64,000 nucleotides of DNA, taken from Parus major (Eukaryota > Chordata > Aves > Passeriformes > Paridae). Made by a program: the position numbers and the translations under genes. The notes under the pieces were generated by a model. That model ran no database searches. It was not told the DNA's origin and was given only the letters and a program-made list of their open reading frames with translations. The stretch is taken from contig NC_031774.1 in assembly GCF_001522545.3 (NCBI RefSeq), forward strand, positions 21,184,370 through 21,248,369, given 5' to 3'. Shown one piece after another: positions 25,501-35,651 of the stretch; the stretch's first letter is position 1; every line of letters begins with the position of its first letter.

Positions 25501-27215
25501 GTAAAAGGAATAATGGATAGACTTCGTTGGAAATTGCAGGAAGAGCTCTAACTACCAGACTAACAATATTCTGGAGTGATTTCAAATGAGAAACGAGTTT
25601 AAATTTCTTTTAGAAGGAAGTTTGATATAGCCAGGAAAGAACATCTGTGTTGGGTTCTGCATAGTAGTGGGGAATTTGACTTGGGGAATCTTGGATATCC
25701 CCTCCCATAATACCACATTCTTGTGTATCAATGGATTCCAAGATGGATATGTTAATTTACAGTGGGTCTGTTTTGGAAGTGCTGCTGGTTTTTGTCATAT
25801 TAATTTCCTTTTATGCCTCTTAATAGCAGCAGAATAGTTTGGTTGTGTTTGCTCTGAGCTCGGTGTTTGGTTTGGACACTATGGCTGAATTCATGCAGTG
25901 CTACCTGACTTCTTATGCCTGGATTGGCTACTTGTAGGAGTCTTAATGGAACAATTTTTAGGTAAGTTTTTAGGCATCTAGGCCAAGACAATGTTGCATT
26001 CTAAAATGTATGGATAATCAGCTTCCTCGGGATGTTACCTGAGACCTTGTGGCTTTTTTTTTTTTTCCCTGCCTTTTGGATTGTATGGTTTTTACATACA
26101 GCACTTAGTGCAGTACTGAAGAATTAACAGAAGAATATAAAGATTAAAGAACATTGTTTTTCAGCAAGGCTGCTGTCCTCTAGCCAGACAGTTTAGATTT
26201 TTACTTGGCATTTTGGGTTTTGGGAAATCTCCACAGGGCAGGGAGTTAAGCAATCATTGCTCAGTCATCCATTTTAATTTTATTTTTCAGTCCACAGCTA
26301 TAGCAGGTTATTCAAAGAGAAATAATATGTTTTAAGGAGGTAACTTCCTGTTCAGTGGTCAATAGAAAACTAAATGATAGAATCAATCTTATCATCAATT
26401 TATGCATTAAGTGCTACCACTGGCACTTTCAGTAGTTGCTGAAGCAAAGAAGTGAATTGATTATAAGAATTAAACTTCCTTCATATACCTAGAGGTGAAC
26501 AAGTCATGAAAATGGAGAGCTCATTTGGTAAGAGACAGTATGAAAGACTAGTTAAAAAAAAAAAAAAAGTATTATATCTAAATGATTTTTTGTACTTTTT
26601 TTTTTTCTGTAAAGTGGGATTTGAGCTGCAGACATTTATCTTGAAGCTTACAGGGCAGAGGTGTGACCATAGAGTGATGGTATGAATGTGAAATGAAACA
26701 TGCTTGGTTGATACTTAACCCCGATTCCTGAAAGTTATTTTCCTCTTCCATCATGAGTCTGATTCTTTAAAGAAAGTGATTCCTATTCATAGCAGGTTCT
26801 TTCTCTTGTTCTTCTCTTAACCTTTCTGAATTGGAAGTAAGTTGTGGACTTCCCATTGAAATGGTAGGAACACTGAGTTAGGCCTTCAGCAAGGAAAAAT
26901 TTTCTGACCTGATTTGCCTGTGTCATCCTACAAGACCTTCTGTCATTAAAAGAGGGACTTCCACTGCTGTCACTTGTTTCCAGTCCTCTTGTGCTGTATT
27001 ATGCCTCTTGAAATAACACTGACAGGGGAAGCTAAGTCATGGAAGTGAGCAGCAGTCATGTGATAAGACTGATACGACATTTGTGTGACTCAATAACAAA
27101 AGCAAAACATCTCATATTTTAGTATTAAACAAAAATAAGGTGTTACTGCTGTCACTAAGAGCAAGCCAAATCCATTCTTTAGCTGGTTTTATGTAACTGC
27201 ATCTGGGGAGAACGT

Positions 27216-27264
27216 ATACACGTGTATGTTCACACACACGTGAACAGGTGTAAACCTACACCTG
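27216..27264. promoter_or_regulatory. Three contiguous perfect palindromes carrying four E-boxes
   Basis: ATACACGTGTAT (27216-27227) is a 12-bp perfect palindrome. GTTCAC-ACACAC-GTGAAC (27228-27245) and CAGGTGTA-AACC-TACACCTG (27245-27264) follow directly, each with perfect arms. CANNTG E-boxes fall at 27219 (CACGTG), 27237 (CACGTG), 27245 (CAGGTG) and 27259 (CACCTG). The last palindrome also contains inverted T-box-like AGGTGT half sites. Regulatory function is inferred from motif density only. Confidence 0.45.
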
Positions 27265-29432
27265 CTTTGCTGCGGGTGCTGGCTGATGAGTAGAATTAAC
27301 AGAGAATCAATATTTAGAAGTACTGGGAAGCTACACACCAAACAGAATCAGAGCATGGCAGGGCTTGGTTTGATAGCCTCAGAAAAGGAGGGGTCACTGC
27401 AGCTTGAGGCAGCGTTTTTTGGGTTGGTTGTTTTAATTGCTCATTGTTTGGTTTTATTTATTTCTTTTGTGGGAATATTCTGGAGCCAGGCCATTGTGGC
27501 TGTAAAATCTTCAGATTTCCACTGAAGTCTCCAGAGGGGGATAGCATTTTACATACCTTGAATAGATGGCCTTCTGGGTGGAAACATTATTACGGTGTCT
27601 TTGGTCCTACATTGTTTTTAAACAATGGTGGTTTTGAAATGCCAATTTTAATGGTTAAAAATTCAATGGTAAAAGTTTTTAGGAAGTCTGGAAGACAAAC
27701 ATTTTAAAGAAATATGGAGAATTTGATGAAAACTATACAAATACATAATTAAGATTTAAAGATAGATAGCAATCTGAGATACTTTTTTTGCTCACAACTT
27801 TTGCCCTGGTAGGGTCCTAGTTGAACCTTCTGCCCTCACATTTCCTCTAGGAATGATACACTGTGTTTAACAGGCATTCAAAGTGGAATTCATGTTTGTG
27901 AAATACTGGGAGTAGCCAAGACAAAGTCTTCCCCAAGTACTGGGTTTTTGCAGGGGCACCAGAACTGCCTGGCATGTGGATCTTTAAGGAGACACTGAGG
28001 GCTAAAAAGAGATTTATTACGAAATGTAGTCCATCATCTGGGGCTGAAAGTGAATGTATCATGCAAGGTGACACTGAATGTTGGCAGTGGTGTGAGTGCC
28101 ATGCATTCCTGAACTTTGTTCATTTTATCTGGGCAAGTATTTTTATCGCTTACCTACAGTTACAAAACTAGGTAGAAGAGACATCAAGGATTAAACAATG
28201 AGCACACAGCACTTCATTTCTACAGATTATATTTTCAGCTCAAAATCAGTATATTTCAGTGAGTTGTAGGATTGAAAAAGGGTAATCAGTAGCCATGGCT
28301 GTGTTATGTCACCAGTAAACACATGCTGCACTTGGATTTGCAGCAGATATAACTATTAGAATTTTTTTTTTTAGTAGTATTAATTTCCAGTGTTGTTGGT
28401 GATTTTAAAACCCAACCCCCATATATGCATGTCCTACTAAGCTTTCCTTGCTTTGTATAATAAGGAGCTCCCCACTGCAATAATTTCTGAGAACTTTAAA
28501 CAGAGAATGGCAACAAAAAGAGGAAATTTGAGTTTTAACAGGAGACATACTTGCCAATCCATAGTAGGTAAAAGTGAAAAATCCCTGTATTGAGTACCAG
28601 AAGTTTGTAGAACCATTTATATTATTTCCTGTTTGTAAGGAAAACTGAACAGACTTTCTCATAAAGAGCAGTGTACATCTGCATGGCATGTTAAATCTGC
28701 AATCTATAGACTCAACTAGTTAATATGCCAGCTACTGTTTGGCTTTAGATTCTGTTTGTTTTCCATTGCTACATTTGCTTGGAGTATTTTGTTGTTGAGA
28801 AACTTGGGACTTTATTCCCTGAAGCAGGCAAGGTTGCTGATGCCCAAAGTTTATTTGAGAAGCAAGGAATGTATAGCTGTTACACAGTGTGGTAACCTAA
28901 AATGCCTGACTGACTCAGTTTCAGGGCTAAGACTCGTGTTTAGCAGCTGCCTTGTGTTTGCAAGTTTCTGCCCTTCTCAAAGAAACTATACCCAAAAGTA
29001 TGCAGTTGCAGATGAGTGACATATCAATCAAAATTTGTGCTTAATTGGTTATTTATTATGGCACTTAATGTTACAAATTCTATCCCTTTCTCTCAACCTG
29101 CTGTTCTCTGGCTCCCTTGTTTCCTGCGAGCTCTGCAGAGCAGGGCTGAGCTGCTCGAGGTGCCTTATGTTAGGCCCACAGGAGTCCTGTACTGTAGGAA
29201 CTGACAGTGAGAGCCAGCTGGCAAAACCCAAGTCTGAACCATGGATCCCCCAGCACCTGCTTCATGTGTAGCATGCCAGGGAGGAGGGTTACAAATACCC
29301 ACTTCTAGAGTTGCCCAAATATACCACTTTAACATATGCTGAAGATGTATGCACAGGATGGTGCTGAGAATGTCTGCCCCAGCCCTTCCAGTCCCACTGG
29401 CTTTCCATCCCATCATTACAGCTGAAAGAAAA

Positions 29433-29674
29433 ACAGTTACTGAGAAGAAATTCTTTACTGAGGGTGGTGAGGCACTGGAATAGGTTGCCCAGAGAAGTTG
29501 TGGATGCCCAATCCCTGTGAATATCCAAGACCATGAGATGGGGCTCTGAGAACCCTGGCCTTGTGAAAGGCATCCTTGTCCATGGCAATAGAGTTCAAAG
29601 TAGATGATCTTTAAGGTCCCTTCCAACCCAGGCCATTCTAGGGTTTGATGATATGATGATTCTGGGATTCTGTG
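29433..29674 (+). mobile_element. CR1 LINE, 5'-truncated 3' end (avian type)
   Basis: The sequence has the hallmarks of the CR1 3' end: 'agaagaaattctttactgag', 'gaataggttgcccagagaag', 'gatgatctttaaggtccctt' and 'ccaacc', followed by a degenerate 'attctgggattctgtg' tail. This is the bird-type CR1 untranslated end. It is too short to encode anything, and the two short frames that overlap it on the minus strand are not genes. Confidence 0.9.
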
Positions 29675-31324
29675 TGCTGTGCAACAGCTTCAACCAAAAT
29701 CATTTCACTCCACACTGAGTCAGTGTGCCATGCTGTTAAAGCACTTTTCTGCCCTTTTGAGCAGAGGAGGGAAACCTGAACTCCTGGGTGAATATTAAAT
29801 AGTGTACAGGCTCAGAGGGGTCCATGACCCCTGCAAGGGCATGAAGTAGGTGCCTAAGGAAAGGCTGAAGATCTGGAATTCCACACAAGGTACAACCCCA
29901 TCATTATGATGAACTCAGCAGCGGATGAGGTGTATTGAGAGATTTGTTGGTGTGTCTGAATGGTTCTTTTCAACATCTTAACAGAATGGACAATGAAGAT
30001 TACATTCTTCGGTATTCTAATTTTTGCCTTCACTGTGCACTGGGGCAGGGTGTCTTAATTTGGAGCTGTGGATTTAGGCAAGGACACACTGCAGTGCTCA
30101 GCACCGCAGCAGCCAGGCCCTTTATTGAATCTGGCCTCACTGCAATAAGTGTGAGTAATGGTAAGAGAGGCATGAGAGCAGAATGACTGTACAGGGGGGA
30201 GAGCTGCTCTTGAGTTGCTAGCATGAAAAACATATTTGTAAAGGGATAAAATTAGTGCTGGGTACAAGAATGCCATTTAATGAAACAAATGACTACACTG
30301 CTCAGTGGCAGGAAAAAATGTGACACATCACAGATAACCCCCTTCCCTGTCTCAGGGTTGCTGCAGAGCATTTCTGGCAGCACTGGGCAGGCTGGGATGA
30401 GAAGTGGATCTCAGTGCTGAGGCTTCCTGCATGCTGAGACGCCCGAGCCACAGGTCTCACTGTGGGGACAGTGAGTGACTGTCCTGGGTTCTCATCTGTG
30501 GGCTTGTAGTGAGAAGTGTTTTCCTCAGGTACTAAGACAGCGGGGCAGGAGGGAAACATGAGAACGTGGTCTCACTGAGATGTGTATTGCTTGTGAGGTA
30601 CTTGTGGCAGCAGTGTCACAGAAAAACTTCATGATAAAAATTGAATGACTCTTCTTACTGGGTGCTCTTTTATCCCCTATTCATTGTGTTTTATTGCTCC
30701 TGTGCTTTATTTTTGTTTTCTTTGTCTCCTTTTGATGTTGTCATCTATGTAGTTCTAATCCATTTTTTTTTTGCTCCTTATTGTTGCATTTTTCAGTCAT
30801 GCATGTCACTACTCCTTTAACTTTGCTAAGGACTTCTCTCTCGCCTCTGTTGTGCTCTGCTGTACAGCTTGGCCACCATCCATATGATGGAGCAATGTAG
30901 CCAAGCTGTGGGGTGACCAAGGCTTGCATCACTGCCCTGACCCAGATTGCATCTGCAGTCATCTGGAACTGACTACACGCCTGAGCTGATAAAAGAGGCT
31001 GTGGAAATTCAGATCTCTGGGGCCTTGCAAGGTATCCTCATACGTGTATGCATGTTGATGTGTGAGTACACTCAAAATGCCTGTCTGTTCCATCAGCTCA
31101 GCCGACTGGGTGCTCCTTTGGGATTTGCAGCAGTTTATGGCAAATGGGAACAGACCTGCAAAGCCCATGAGAATACTGGAATTAACCCTGGAAAGGGAAA
31201 TAGGCCTGTTGCTCAGAAATGTGTGATGCCCATAAGCAAGAGATGCAAACCCCCTCATCTGACCTTTGTATAATTCTTTCCCTTCCAGTGAGTCCCTTTC
31301 CCTGCCTGTGACTCATCTTCTTCT

Positions 31325-31368
31325 AAATGTAGACTGTAAGCCTCTCAGAGGACTGCCCTTCTCTCCAA
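31325..31368 (+). repeat. Ancient L2/L3-like LINE tail remnant
   Basis: 'aatgtagactgtaagcctct' followed by 'cagaggactgccc' resembles the widely conserved amniote LINE 3' motif 'tagactgtaagctc...gggcagggac'. It is diverged, and the family assignment is tentative. Confidence 0.35.
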
Positions 31369-34300
31369 GCAGGGCAGCATAAAAAATAGCAACGCTTTTG
31401 AATAACCAGTATTATTTTTTTTAATACAAAAAAACTAGAGAACTTCCTTGCTGTGTCTATACTTCTGTGTCAAGGGGTTTATCAGTCCCCCTGAGAGAAC
31501 AGCAAGGCAGGTTCTCTCCTGACCTGCAACAAGAAGATTGTTCAGACAAGAGGTCTCAGGAGCAGCACAACTGCAGTGCAGTGGGCAGGAGATGTTATAA
31601 TAAAAGATGGGTAGACTCTGACAGAGACCAACAAATCTTTTGTAGCACCTACATACTTCCTTCCCTATTTCTGACCCATTTGTAATTGGCAACATCCCCT
31701 TGGTAACTGCAGTGCAGCTTACATGAATGTCCAGAATGTCCTGCTCCCTTCAGCAGGTTGCCCCATGTTCATTTCCTTTCCTCCAGCTTCTATGTGTACT
31801 GTCCAGCTGCCCAGTCCACTTCTGTTCTCAACACTTAGTGACTCTGGTGACCACTGTTACCTTCCATCCTTTGCTTCAGCTCTTCTGTTGTTTTTGACTT
31901 GTAGTAGATCTTTTCTACCTTTTCTCTTTCCAGATGTTTGTGCCATATCCACCTGTCCTCTGGAAGACAAAAGAGTGAGGATCAGCAGTGTATAATTTAT
32001 TCTGCATAAACTGAACAGATGAGAACTGCCTTGACAGCTACTAGAAGAAAATAGTGTGATATGACCACAGAAAGCACATGTTCTATCTAACAATTTCACT
32101 ATTGATCCCAACGAGGAGTGGCACTCAACCTCCTTCTGATTACCTCTGTTCTTTTCTTTTGCTCTAACAGTATATTTTCTTTCCAACACACAAGTGTTTA
32201 TGCAAAAATACCAAGATTCTTTATGCAGATTAAAATAGGTTTACAAATTAAGGAAAGGTTGGTATGGAACAAGAGGAAAATTATCCCAGCATTTTGCATT
32301 TTTTTGTAATCCAAGTCCTGTCTTTGGAGGGTGTTATAACAACTACACACTTGGTGAGGCCTAAGAGGATTTTCCTTGTGAAATGACTGAAGGAGTTAGC
32401 CCTAGAATATCACCCTGCTCTAAAAGAGGTGTTCAGTAAGCAATAGGTGGGCTCTCTTGGGAAAAATGCAGAAGAAAGCTTGGTGAGAGCTGGATCCTCT
32501 GCAGTGTCACCTCTCATGAGTGACTGACAAAAGAAAAAAAATAAAAAAATAGGTGAACTAGTTCACTGTGGGGATGGAAGGATGGATGCTTCCTGTTGTG
32601 GAATAGGACGAAATCCTGTGACATGTTCTCTCCTATTAGGTCTGATACCAATGCTTATGATAAAGATTAATTTCTAAAAAAACAACTGTAAACCTATAGG
32701 TCAGCCAATAAGACACTGACTTGACTAATTTTTCATTGCAAAGAGTATGATAGTTTCATGCCTTTAATTAACATCAGTGCAGACAGTGTGTTGTTGAATA
32801 CAATTAAATTTGAATCCTACTATGAATTTGTTTTCCACAAGTAGATTATGAACAGAAGCCTTTGATTTCTATTACTTATGTATTTTTGAGTGAAAAGCTA
32901 TTTCGTGTATATATATTTAATAACAGGAAATGTAGCAAACATTTATTTTTATTAAACTAATAAATAAAAGGGATAAACCTATCACAGCAGATTTTAATTT
33001 CTTTTCTTTGGTCTTGTTTCCCTTAGCACAGACAAAAGGTGATAAAGTACAACCTCAGGTATCTCAGGATACACAGTTCTTTGCATCAGGTAGTTGATGT
33101 CATACAAGTGTGTCCTGTTTCTAAATGAGAGCTTTGAGATGGCTGTAGTGCTTGTAACTGCATTCACATGGCACCATGGTCAGGTTGCACTCAAGGTGCA
33201 ACACGCAGGGTATTGTTTACCTGTTACAATTAAGGTGGCACCCTTACATGAACTCTTTCCAAACTCTGAAGCAGGAAGATCTTAGTAAATGTGGAATGGG
33301 ATGAAGAAAGAGAAATTGCAGAGCTTTTGTAAATCCACTGAGTATAGAATGGGCGGTCTGTAGGAGTGAAAAAGCAAAGGGAAGCCAGGCCTGAGGCATG
33401 CCAGGATTTGGCAGATTAGGCTCCTGGAGGCTGCCTCTGCCATCGACATGGTGTGTGGCAAGTAATGCAAAGGAGTGGACAAGGGGAACATGGCTGCAGC
33501 CTGGCAGCTGGTACAGCTTGGAGATCTTCAGCAGTAGTGGCTGGATTTCGGTATGACCTATTTGCCGCTCCAAGAAAGAAAGGAAAGGCAACATTAAGAC
33601 TACCCCCTATGCTACTTGTTCTTAATAACTCAGATGGATGTGTATCTCCAAAAAAACTCATCTAGAGAAGGTTTCTTACTGCTTGAACTAAGGTAATTGT
33701 CAAATAAGTGGTATGAAAGGCTTGTGTACAGAAAAAATTGACACTGAAAGTTGCAAGAGGCTCCTTTTAAAAACATCAGTCCCCTATACCTCAACTGGTC
33801 TTCTCTGACAATATAATTGACCCACACCTTACACCAAATTGCCACTGATCTTCCATATTTCTCAGCCACTCCTGCCGTTTCAGCCTGTTGAGGCAATGCA
33901 TCTCAACCATGAGCTATTTCAGGGCTTCAGCCCCCCACAGCCTACACTGTCCCACCTCCTCTCCGCCCCAGGCTCCCTCCTGGGAGGGAGGGAAAAACCA
34001 AGGCCCGTAAGTGAGGTACTGATGGCACACCCTAGCAAGTGGCAGAAGGCAGCTTTGTGCCCTTCACCACCACGGAAAGAGCCACCGGCGGCGTGTGTGT
34101 GACATTTCTCTCCTCCACTCCTCCCAAGTCCAGGAGTTCCTAACCCGTCCTGTGTGGGGCTTTGGGAGAGAGGTCGTGTCAAACGGGCAGCTGAAGGGCG
34201 ACGGGGCACGGCAAGTCCAGGCATGGCACAATAAGTGGTCATCTCAGGGGAAATATTTCAGGAAGCCTCCTTTGACCCTGGATCTTTTCGAGGAAGACAA

Positions 34301-34450
34301 GATCGAGGCCGGTCAGACGGGACAGCGCTGCCAACCCCGCAGTGCGTGGGGTGCAGGGGCAGATGGGCTGTGGCGCCCAGCCGCGCTTTGCCCGGGATGG
34401 ACTTTCCCCGGGGCGGGTTCCCTGTGCGCAGGGGTCCCTGCGGGCCCGTG

Positions 34451-34470
34451 CCGGGCCGGGCCGGGCCGGG
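34451..34470. repeat. (CCGGG)4 pentanucleotide repeat
   Basis: Four perfect CCGGG units lie about 500 bp upstream of the HSD17B12 start codon. It is the same pentamer in circular permutation as the repeat in the upstream CpG island. Confidence 0.85.
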
Positions 34471-34559
34471 CTGTGCTGTGGTGACCGTGGTGGTGGCTCC
34501 GTGGGCGAGCGCAGTGCGGGGCTGGGGGAGGGGAGCCCAGGGACATATTCGAGTGCGAG

Positions 34560-34969
34560 GCGGAGCCTGAGCATTTTATGAATGGGCTCATATGACGTCA
34601 GTGGGGGCGGGAGCAGAGGTCCCGTCTTTCACCATTCCTGCGCGGCTCCTGGGCGGTGGGGCCAATCGAGGTGCGGCGGCCCGGTGACTGCCACGCTCGC
34701 CGGCCAATGGCGGCAAGAGAGCGGTGCCGACCACGTGGGGCGCAGGCCGCAAGTAGTACGGGGGCGTGTGGCCGCTCGCTGCCTGCCCCCCCTTGCCGGC
34801 GCGGCGGGGCCGGGCGGCCCCAGGGCGGGCGGGCCCGGCCGCGTTGCCGGGTTACCCGGTGGCTGAGCGGCCCCTCCGCCAATCGCGGCGGGGCGGGGGC
34901 GGGCGCCGTGACGGCTGCGGGGCGGCGGTGGCCGGGAGGGCTCAGTCCGGCCGCGGCAGCCTCCGCAGC
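34560..34969 (+). promoter_or_regulatory. HSD17B12: HSD17B12 TATA-less CpG-island promoter and 5' UTR
   Basis: The stretch just upstream of the HSD17B12 start codon has a classic housekeeping-type layout. It holds a perfect CRE (TGACGTCA, 34593-34600), CCAAT boxes at 34662, 34704 and 34879 (NF-Y type), a CACGTG E-box at 34732-34737 (USF/MYC/SREBP type) and several GGGCGG Sp1 boxes. I see no convincing TATA box. The likely transcription start lies between about 34750 and 34930, but the exact site cannot be read from sequence. No ATG occurs between about 34710 and the start codon, so the leader appears free of upstream ATGs. An E-box and NF-Y sites fit a lipid-synthesis enzyme, but that link is inference. 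Confidence 0.75.
34593..34600. promoter_or_regulatory. Consensus cAMP response element in the HSD17B12 promoter
   Basis: The palindrome TGACGTCA is a perfect CREB/ATF site. It lies about 377 bp upstream of the start codon, next to a GC box (GGGGGCGGG). Confidence 0.7.
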
Positions 34970-35138
34970 ATGGTGGCTCCCGCCGCGCTCCCGGCCGCCG
35001 GCCTCTTCTACTGGGTGGGCGCGCTGGGCGCTCTCTACGCGGCGGTGCTGGCCTCGTACCGCCTGCTGACCGGGCTCCGCGTCTGGGTGCTGGGTAGCGG
35101 CGCGGCCGCCGTGGGGCCGGCGCTGGGCGCCTGGGCAG
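34970..35138 (+). CDS. HSD17B12: HSD17B12 coding exon 1 (partial gene): very-long-chain 3-oxoacyl-CoA reductase
   Basis: The exon encodes 56 residues plus the first base of codon 57. The core LPAAGLFYWVGALGALY...SYRLLTGLRVW...VGP.LG.WA matches the N-terminus of vertebrate HSD17B12 as I know it (LPAAGFLYWVGA...LFTALRVW...VGPGLGEWA). The family is a short-chain dehydrogenase in the ER membrane that performs the NADPH-dependent 3-ketoacyl-CoA reduction of very-long-chain fatty acid elongation; activity on estrone is also reported. Residues about 11-33 form a hydrophobic segment, consistent with the N-terminal ER anchor. The cofactor and catalytic motifs (TGxxxGxG, YxxxK) lie in later exons not seen here. 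The ATG is the first in frame after an in-frame TAG at 34754 and has a strong context (A at -3, G at +4). Splicing at CAG|GTGAGT leaves phase 1, so exon 2 must supply two bases of a codon that is Val in human. The frame stays open into the intron to about 36004, but only because the DNA is CpG-rich. Confidence 0.9.
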
Positions 35139-35643
35139 GTGAGTGCGCGTCCCGGCCGCCCCCGCCGCGGCTTTTTCTACGGTGCCCCCTCCGGGCCGGG
35201 GCAGGGACCTCGCGGGGGAGCGGCCTCGGCCTGGCGGGGAGGGGACGCGGGCGGCGAGGACCGGCCCTCGGGGGGACCGGGGCAGTCTGGCGGAGTACCC
35301 GTGGGGCGGAAGCCGGGTCCGGGACGGGCCGGCCTGAGGCAGCGGCTGAGGGGCCGGCGGGTTCCAGTGCTCTGCCGGGTGGGCCCCCGCCGAGCCGGGA
35401 GCCGTTCTCAGGCTCCCTACGAAACGTGCGGGGTCAGAGCGCGCCGGTCGGGTCGGTCCTGAATGAAGCGCCGAGTGTCGGGACTTGTGGGCGGGCGAGC
35501 ACGGCGTTTTTGAACTTGGTGTCTCCGGGGCGGCCGGACTCGCAGCGCGGCTCTGGGGCCGCGCAGCCGGGGCCGCTCCGCAGTTCCCAGCGCGGCCGGT
35601 CGGTGCGCGCCGCCCCCTCCGCGCCGGCCTCGCACCTCATCGC

Positions 35644-35651
35644 TGACGTCA
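35644..35651. promoter_or_regulatory. Second consensus CRE, inside intron 1
   Basis: A second perfect TGACGTCA lies about 500 bp after the exon 1 donor, still inside the CpG island and followed by GC-box sequence. Together with the upstream CRE it brackets exon 1. Confidence 0.5.

Larger units (their letters stand above)
23171..34299. other. Non-coding intergenic DNA upstream of the HSD17B12 promoter
   Basis: No supported gene. It contains an AT-only low-complexity stretch at about 25190-25275, the palindrome cluster at 27.2 kb, a CR1 tail at 29.4 kb and an old LINE tail at 31.3 kb. G+C rises from about 33.9 kb toward the promoter island. Confidence 0.6.

Noticed and set aside
30947..31273. 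108-codon + strand frame
   Set aside because: Begins at TTG rather than ATG, shows no domain, and its frame is contradicted by an equally long frame on the other strand.
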